Of a stretch of DNA of 64,000 bases, positions 57,679 through 64,000 are shown piece after piece (position 1 is the first letter of the stretch; each line of letters opens with the position of its first letter). The position numbers were made by a program, and so were the translations under genes. Location of the stretch: assembly GCA_037576195.1 (NCBI GenBank), contig CM075101.1:38936001-39000000 (forward strand), in the 5' to 3' direction. Source of the DNA: Phytoseiulus persimilis. Lineage: Eukaryota; Arthropoda; Arachnida; Mesostigmata; Phytoseiidae. The notes under the pieces were generated by a model. That model had not been told where the DNA came from. It ran no database searches and saw only the letters and a program-made list of their open reading frames with translations.

Positions 57679-59605
57679 AATGACTTCGGCTTCCTCCCCA
57701 ACAATGCGGACTGTCGAACGTTCGTGAATTGTATAGTAGTGATTTCCATGATTCGAGGCTACAGGATGAGAACAGCGACTGCAGGATGGTTCGCGGCGTA
57801 CCATGCAAATCCAACGCGCATGAATTGGAGCTGTGCCGGTCTGACCTTGGATCTTTAGCACCCCATTAGAGAATCGAAGAGGATTCCGCCGAAGCCTTTG
57901 AGAAGTTTCCGTCCAGACAAAAGGAGGCGAAGGACGCCTTCGGTCCGGCCTGCCCCGGGCGCCAAGGGTTCCATATTCCGTTGAAAAGGGCTCTGATCCA
58001 GTGTATGGAACAGTCCGGAGTCCAGATCTAAGAAGTCGCGGGAACAATGCGTTGCAAGTGATAACTTCAGCCATCCATACTCGTTTGCCTGATCGAACGC
58101 GGGGCTAGGAATCATATTGATCTTCCATTGATCTTGACTTGGTTCGAGATTTGTACAGGTTCACAATGCGCCGAGGTCAGCCTTTCATTTCAGGTGCATC
58201 AACAGACCGCTTGGGCTCCTTCTCCTAGTTTTCGAGCGCGCTTTGAGGCTATGATCGTCTGTCCGAAGAGCGTCGTTTCATATGAAGATTTCACGCTTAA
58301 GCCGTGTCTTCGTGTATGCGCCATCCCTTATCTGGCATGGATTGGATACATTTCATGAATCTCTTCCATCTTGTGGTTGGAACCTCGTATCTACCGCCCA
58401 GAGATTCCCGCCTCGGTCTTGTCGTTATCGAGATCATATCCCCGAGCGGAGGGGAGGAAGCGACTGAACAAGAACGATCCATTCGCCTTGCTTGTTGATT
58501 CAACCGAGCCGATGGGTCGTTAGAACACGTCTCAACATTTGAACAAGCGTCCGGATTGAAACGACAAGCTCCCCGATCCTCTCACCAGAATTTGGTGCAT
58601 CAAATGGGCTTACTCGAATCTGCTTCTCTCGAAGATTGCACAGGTCACCGTTTTCCCGTAGTGTCGTCTGAGGAATCCACTCACGGCCATGCTAACAAGG
58701 ACCAACCAAGCTACCGAGCGAGAGAGCTCCATGACCTTGCCGTCCACGAGCGGAGGCCCGTCAGAGAGGATGCCCCCAGGCTCGTGACGGTGACCGTCGA
58801 TTCCCAGATACCCGTTCGGTCGAAACCACTTTGGCCGGGAAAATCCGGGAAATCACCGACTTCGTCGACGAGGAAATGCACAGGCGAGTGGGCAGGGCAG
58901 GTTCCGGGCGAGAACGAAGAAGTCGATTTTATTCACCAATTGGAGAAGAATAAAGCCGATTTCTTCAAGAGTGGGAAGAATATACCCGAGGAGCAATCAA
59001 TGATTCTTCAGGGCGGTTCCCTTGTTGTGCGACCTCGGAAGGGAAATTCCGCGATATTCCTATTCCCAAGTCTGAGCGCTGTCTGACGCTGCGCTCCGCG
59101 GACCGAGGTTTCCAGGACAGCCATTGGAATGTTTTTTCGGCGATGGTTTCGAAGACATTCAAACTATTCTCGGGTGTGTCCCTCAACTGGGCGAGACTGA
59201 GGCCCTGGAAACTCCTTAGTCAGCACAGGAAAATATTCCTTGCGCTAAGAGCCTTCAGTCCGGTGATGTGACTCTCCACGGAGATCCCACCCGCCCGAAC
59301 GAAACGCACACGTCGAGATCCATCAATTAGATAAACGTTGTTTGCTGTTCTTACTGAAAAAGTTATGTCATGCTTTTCAAAAGTTATGATGTATTCCAAT
59401 TGACCAGCAGTGACATCATGGCTATCTCGGCCTTATCACGGCGCTAGATACAAGGTTGAAGTATGAATTTCTTCGCGAGCGGAGGGAGGGGGGGGATGAG
59501 GACGAGACAACGTCGACAGCATACCTAGAAGTTTCCATTGACGTTCACGAATGGTTTGTTGGCTCCAGGGAGGAAATCATGGAGCTCGTATCGGGAACTG
59601 CGGCC
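57679..59605. other. No recognised gene
   Basis: The longest frame, 58556-59086 (plus, 176 codons), has no family motif. A competing frame in the same place reads VETTLAGKIREITDFVDEEM. Neither has splice or polyadenylation support. A short G run occurs near 59487-59496. Confidence 0.35.
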
Positions 59606-59615
59606 GATCCCTACT

Positions 59616-60221
59616 AGACTTCAATTCCCGTAATACGGAGTACGGAAATTCTTAGCCTCGGAAGCATTGACGATAGAGCACAAAGACCTTGAGTGAAATT
59701 GTTCACCGCAATGAGCTTTAAAACATCGCTTCGTCGTTTTCACTTTTTCCTCCAACTCCCTCACGGTGCTAGATAGATGAAAATGATGAAGAGCTTTTTT
59801 GTCTGCCTCACTTTTCTGAACGATTTCGGTCATGACAATTTTCCGTCTATTCGCAACGATTCTGCCGGAAACTCGAAAAAACGTGGGCTCCACAACTGGG
59901 CTCATAAGACTAAGTGCGATAATCGGACTTGGAATTTTTGAGAACTCTCGCGAGAGTTTCCCTCATTTGTATCGGAACGAGTTGAGATAGACGGAAAAGT
60001 CTCATAACCGAAATTGTTCAGCACGAAGAGGTGGACAAAGAAGCTCTTCATCATTTTCCCCTATCTAGCACCGTACGGGATGGAGAGGAAAAAGTGAAAA
60101 CAACGAAGCAATGTTTTAAAGCTCATTGCGGCGAACAATTTCACTCAAAGACTTTTTCGTCTATATTCAATGCTTCTAAGGCTAAGAATTCCCGTACTCC
60201 GTAATACGGAAATTGATGTCT
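59616..60221. mobile_element. 606-bp foldback element with 9-bp target duplication (MULE-like)
   Basis: The left part is the inverted copy of the right part over nearly the whole length (about 85% identical by eye). Left begins AGACTTCAATTCCCGTAAT; the right end reversed begins AGACATCAATTTCCGTATT. Long shared blocks include GAGTGAAATTGTTC, GCAATGAGCTTTAAAACAT and GAAAATGATGAAGAGCTT. The flanks carry the direct repeat GATCCCTAC (59606-59614 and 60222-60230). Duplications of 9 bases with very long terminal repeats fit Mutator-like or foldback transposons. There is no transposase inside, so it is non-autonomous. Confidence 0.88.
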
Positions 60222-60230
60222 GATCCCTAC

Positions 60231-60512
60231 ACATAGTCACTGTCCTTCACTAGTGACTCGAGAGATTGTGATCGGAAGATATAAAAAGCTTATTTTTGCT
60301 ATTCCAATGAACTGTCCACCGCGGTCATCTCGTTTGTGAATTGTGCAGCTCGAGCCATATTTATTCAATAAATAGAAATCGAATGAGCCCTGATGTGGGC
60401 GTTGCACCAAACCTGAACCACAGAGCTCCATCGGTGTGACCTCAATATTCAAGAAGCTTTCAACGCCTCGACGCAATGGAAAATATCCCTTGACGTGCAA
60501 TCAGCCCGTGTT
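60231..60512. terminator. 3' flank of PDCL3 with AATAAA
   Basis: On the minus strand AATAAA lies near 60359-60364, about 150 bases beyond the PDCL3 stop. No other feature seen. Confidence 0.5.
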
Positions 60513-62052
60513 TCAGTCATCACTGTCATCTGAATAATCGCCTCCTTTCAACTGGCTCATCAGGACGTCCTTGATCCTTGGTCGCGGATCCTCTTCCAAA
60601 TCGGTGACGAACGCTTTGGCTTTCTTGGCTGCAACACCAAAAATAACGATGATGATGGATGGAAGCGAGACTTTTTATCACACTGATATCGGCTGCCTGG
60701 CGTTTTGATTGGCCGCTGATAAAGGGAACCCGGGGGAGTTTCGAGTGCGATCGGGCCACTCGCTCTGCCTGGAAACTGAAGACTTTTCGCTCTCACAGCC
60801 AGAGTCTCGAAACTTACCCAGAAGCCATTCTACCACTTCCAGCGAAGGCCTGTTGCCCCAGAAGTCGGGTCCGACGTATTTTTTCTCGACTTTACCGTCT
60901 CGATATATCATGACACAGGGCAAGTGTTCGTCCGGGAAGTTTGGCATGCAGCTCTGTGCCTGACCCTTTAGGAATTTGACGCATTTGAACTTCTGCGCCA
61001 ATTTCTGGAAGTGGTCGTTCAGCAATGAACACAAAGGGATTCCATTCTTGAAGAGATGAACGACGACGACAATTCCTTCGCCAGCCTTGTTAACCTGTAA
61101 CGTGACGAACTCGGTCAGGCATCAGATTCAGATACACCTCGGTGGACAGGGTTTGACTTCAGGGGCTGAGCGACAAAAGGATGAGAACTAACCTGCTCAA
61201 CCCAATCGTCGGCAGCGATTTCTCTGACGTCACCGTATTTGGATTTCTGGGCCAGTGCCTGCATTTCAGCGATTCTCTGATTCCTGTAGGCTAGAAGAGC
61301 ACGTTCATCTTCCTCGTCCTCCAGAAGCTCCAGCTCATCGAGACTCAATTCGCCGAGGTCTCGTGCCTAGAATAATGACCCTCTTCGATTGATGACGACC
61401 TTATCAAATCTCGTTCTAAGTTCGGTCCGTCGCTCTGGAGAGCTTCGTCCTCAGAGACTCGAGCGAGAAGAAATGGAAGCACGCTTACCTTCGGCTCGAG
61501 TCTTTTTTGAGCAGCCTCGTCGATGAGGGATTTTATTTGATCTTCTGTTACTTCTTTCTTGGAGGGGATAATCCCATGCTTTCGCAGAGCGTCGTTCCAT
61601 TGAGTGTCATCGTTTGGATTCTGCAAGTTTCGTCGAATCAATTAAGGTCATAACTTCGTGCCCATTCAAGATTGTCGGAGGAAACTTATAAGCCGATCTC
61701 GCGTTCAGGAGAAAGATCGGGAATGTCTCCCGATTGGAGGGAATCATATCCGACCGTTTTCAGTCGCTCTGGATGAGTTGCAATGGTTTCGTACGAATGC
61801 TGAGCTTCAGTTAAACTGTGGCTCACACTTACGCTTCCCGTTTGGTTTGAAACTTCCATCACAGAAAATGAAATACATTTCGCCACATAACTCCCACTCT
61901 AGTCATCCTCCTTGGTGAGCCTTAGCCACAGCGTTCCTTCCAAATGCTCCCATATAAGGCGCCGGTCGAAGGGCCGATGTCCTATTTCGAATGACTCCAC
62001 GACAGCACTCGCTTAGGAGAGCATTTCCTTTTCCGGCTACACTCACCTGCAT
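60513..62052 (-). CDS. PDCL3: Phosducin-like protein 3 (CCT co-chaperone)
   Basis: PDCL3 (VIAF) binds the CCT chaperonin and helps fold actin and tubulin in the cytosol. Exons, all with good borders: 62047-62052 (ATGCAG/GTGAGT), 61489-61620, 61193-61366, 60818-61094, 60513-60628; 234 aa against 239 in human. The first exon codes only Met-Gln; it joins NPNDDTQWNDALRKHGI, matching the conserved MQ-PN-DT-WND start. A helical N domain follows (SLDELELLEDEEDERALLAYR), then the thioredoxin-like domain from about residue 105 (NKAGEGIVVVVHLFKNGIPLC, CMPNFPDEHLP, KYVGPDFWG), then the acidic tail ending in DYSDDSDD. As in other phosducins the thioredoxin CxxC is absent. AATAAA lies about 150 bases downstream. 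It is divergent to METTL5. Confidence 0.95.
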
Positions 62053-62526
62053 CACGTGTTCGAGCTCCAGTCGCGCGACTCACTTGAAACCCTCAGTTCT
62101 CACACCCCTCTGTCCTCCCCAGACCGACTGTTCGGATGCAGTCAAGAGCGGACGTTCTGAAGCGGTCCGACTATTTGAGAACGTCACAAGGGTCCTGATC
62201 AGCCTCCCCAGACCACAAATGCAATCGATGAATCGTTCTTTTTTCTGTTTGAAGTGACGATTGAACGCTTTCAGAATGTTCTAATCCAAAGGTGCGTTCC
62301 GCAGTCCACCCGACGAGCTGAGGAGACACCGAAACAATTCCGACAACACTCCGGACTGTCCAGTCTTCCGTCGCTTACCCAGAGCACATGGTCTCTTGAT
62401 GGTAAACAAATCCCATCGCGGAATCAGTGCCTTCGAACACCGAGATCTTCCAACGCTGGCCATTCCTCGAGCTGGGAGAGATTCGATGTGCGTGCCCCGA
62501 GACTCGGGAAGCTGAGCTGATCGAGA
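62053..62526. promoter_or_regulatory. Bidirectional promoter between PDCL3 and METTL5
   Basis: Only 474 bases separate the two start codons. An E-box, CACGTG, sits at 62053-62058 right beside the PDCL3 ATG, so it probably lies in the 5' UTR. No TATA box was seen. Shared control is inferred from spacing alone. Confidence 0.55.
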
Positions 62527-63686
62527 ATGAAGCTGAAGAAACTGAAATCCATTCTTGACGGAGTAGAGACTTTCGACCAACCGAATGTGGAACTGGAACA
62601 ATACCCGACGCCTCCAGATATTGCAGGTGACCATGACTGAGGAAAAGAGATAATCCAGTCCCGGACTACATCACTACATGAGCCGAAGGCTGGATTCCAT
62701 GGAATCGTTAGTTGGTGTGTCGGGGGAGCAGCAGACACTCCTGCGGGTCTCTCTCTTTCGGCCATGCTGCTGTCAAACAGAGATTGCTGCTGGAGCGCTC
62801 CCTTAAAAACTACGTGATGGGCGATTCTTCTTGCAGCCGAAATGCTACACCACATCTTCTCTTTCGGTGACATCGAAGGGAAGACCGTTCTCGACCTGGG
62901 TTGCGGAGGGGGTATCCTGTCTGTGGGTGCGTCGATTCTCGGTGCAAGGTTAGGAGTCGGCAATGTTCTCCTAGGTGGCTTATTGGAACGCCTAGTTTAG
63001 TTCAAGCGTTCCGAGTTTTATTTCGTGATGAATCCGCCTCGCAGCATTATCTCGTAATCTTCACTCCAATCGTCCCCGCCAGAGAGCCATCTTTTCACAA
63101 GGGAACCGGCTTCTTCCTCGAAAGTTCAGCGATACTCTCCGGAGAATGTCTCATCTGACTCGAACAACCGTCGTTCATTGCAGCGAAGTCCTCGCGATTG
63201 ATATCGACTCGAAGCCATTGGAGATATTTCAAGCAAACGTCGATGATTTCGAACTGACGAATATCTCCTTGCTGCAGTCCGACGTCTGCCAATTGTCATC
63301 TACTCTGCGGATGAAAGCTGATACTGTGATCATGAATCCTCCTTTTGGAACGCGGAAAAAAGGTGGGTCTTGGATCGATCTCGTTGCTGTGAACCTCCCA
63401 TCGAATAGAGCTGAAATCCTATAAGTACCTGAAATTTTCTTCGATCCTAGGAGCTGACCTGATGTTCCTCGAGACCGCATCACTATTGTGCTCAGGCAAC
63501 GTTTATTCGCTGCACAAAACGTCGACGAGAGATCATCTAGCGAGGAAAGCCGAAAAACGGGGCCTTATGTGCGACGTAATCGGCAAATTACGATACAACA
63601 TCGACAAAATCTACGGTTTCCACAAGAGAGACTCCCGTGATATCGAGGTGGACTTCGTGAGATTCTGGAATGCTGACACAACGTGA
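62527..63686 (+). CDS. METTL5: METTL5, 18S rRNA N6-adenosine methyltransferase
   Basis: METTL5 with TRMT112 makes the single m6A near the decoding end of 18S rRNA. Exons: 62527-62626, 62837-62948, 63184-63362, 63451-63686; 208 aa against 209 in human. The N terminus MKLKKLKSILDGVETFD and LEQYPTPPDIA match the family. SAM motif I is DLGCGGGILSVG (residues about 53-64), the acidic loop is AIDID, and DFELTNISLLQSDVC precedes the catalytic NPPF (about 122-125). The C-terminal part has YSLHKTSTRDH and ends KIYGFHKRDSRDIEVDFVRF and a short tail. Introns of 210, 235 and 88 bases have GT-AG ends. All catalytic features are present. No canonical AATAAA was seen after the stop. Confidence 0.96.
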
Positions 63687-63905
63687 TCAAATCCCCGTTC
63701 GTGTCTCCATACTTCCCATCCGGTGTATGAAGTTTTCTGTACATATTCAGTGTAATTGAGCTCCGAACAGCTGATCTCAGATGTTCTACGAGGCGGTTCG
63801 TTCGAAAGGCGGGATCCCGGCAGGTCTTTGTAGCGGGGTATCGAAGAGAATGAATTCGAGTTGAAAAACTTCTTTTTTCGCCCAATAATTGATAAGTCCG
63901 ACATC
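63687..63905. other. Short intergenic gap
   Basis: About 220 bases between the METTL5 stop and the next possible start; AATAAT at 63883-63888 is the nearest polyadenylation-like sequence. Confidence 0.4.
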
Positions 63906-63956
63906 ATGAAGATCTATCGGCTGTCACTCGAGAGCGCCTATGGAAAACAATGTCAG
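63906..63956 (+). CDS. Possible first exon of the next gene (partial)
   Basis: The ATG at 63906 reads MKIYRLSLESAYGKQCQ (17 codons) to a donor, CAG/GTACAG. The tight spacing to METTL5 and the clean donor favour a real first exon running off the window. The peptide is too short for a family call. Confidence 0.3.
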
Positions 63957-64000
63957 GTACAGTCGACTTGGGAGTTCTCCTCATCCTGGAGAAGTTGCGA

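Noticed and set aside
1..64000. CRISPR arrays, operons, bacterial promoters or ribosome binding sites
   Set aside because: The spliced conserved genes show this is eukaryotic nuclear DNA; no regularly spaced repeats of CRISPR type are present.

Overview
The window looks like animal nuclear DNA, most likely from an arthropod. Five unrelated conserved genes have introns of about 90-430 bp with good GT-AG borders. CpG is not depleted and base composition is near 50% GC. There are no operons or bacterial signals. A compact arthropod such as a mite would fit, but that placement is inference and nothing in the sequence proves it.

Layout. Positions 1-22 kb are gene-poor: only weak signal-peptide ORFs, homopolymer tracts and a hAT-like terminal sequence can be pointed to. 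From 22 to 31 kb there is a likely multi-exon gene of unknown function on the minus strand (about 22.1-23.0 kb), a better supported two-exon unknown gene (28.2-28.9 kb, minus, with an AATAAA signal), and weaker ORFs. The core, 31.9-38.7 kb, is gene-dense: a short eEF1B beta/delta subunit (minus), a basic Ser/Gln-rich protein (minus), unresolved exons on both strands, and a complete five-exon HAP40/F8A homologue (plus) with a GC-AG intron. From 39 to 56 kb the DNA is mostly remnants: a diverged local duplication, a tRNA-like SINE head, LINE tails, a broken ZBED5-like hAT transposase with its 3' terminal repeat, and tandem repeats. Inside this stretch sit two facing ORFs (51.9-52.3 kb plus, 56.1-56.7 kb minus). 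They share about 34% identity over 100 residues with five aligned cysteines, and I read them as members of an unrecognised secreted family. From 57 to 60.2 kb there are a 74-bp hAT-type MITE with 8-bp target duplications and a 606-bp foldback element with a 9-bp target duplication. The right end carries a divergent pair, PDCL3 (minus) and METTL5 (plus), with start codons 474 bp apart, and then a possible first exon of another gene.

The recognised genes are housekeeping: translation elongation (eEF1B), 18S rRNA methylation (METTL5), CCT co-chaperone (PDCL3) and huntingtin partner (HAP40). They do not form one pathway. The only visible regulatory link is the shared PDCL3/METTL5 promoter. Exon borders were placed by eye from reading frame, family alignment and splice consensus.
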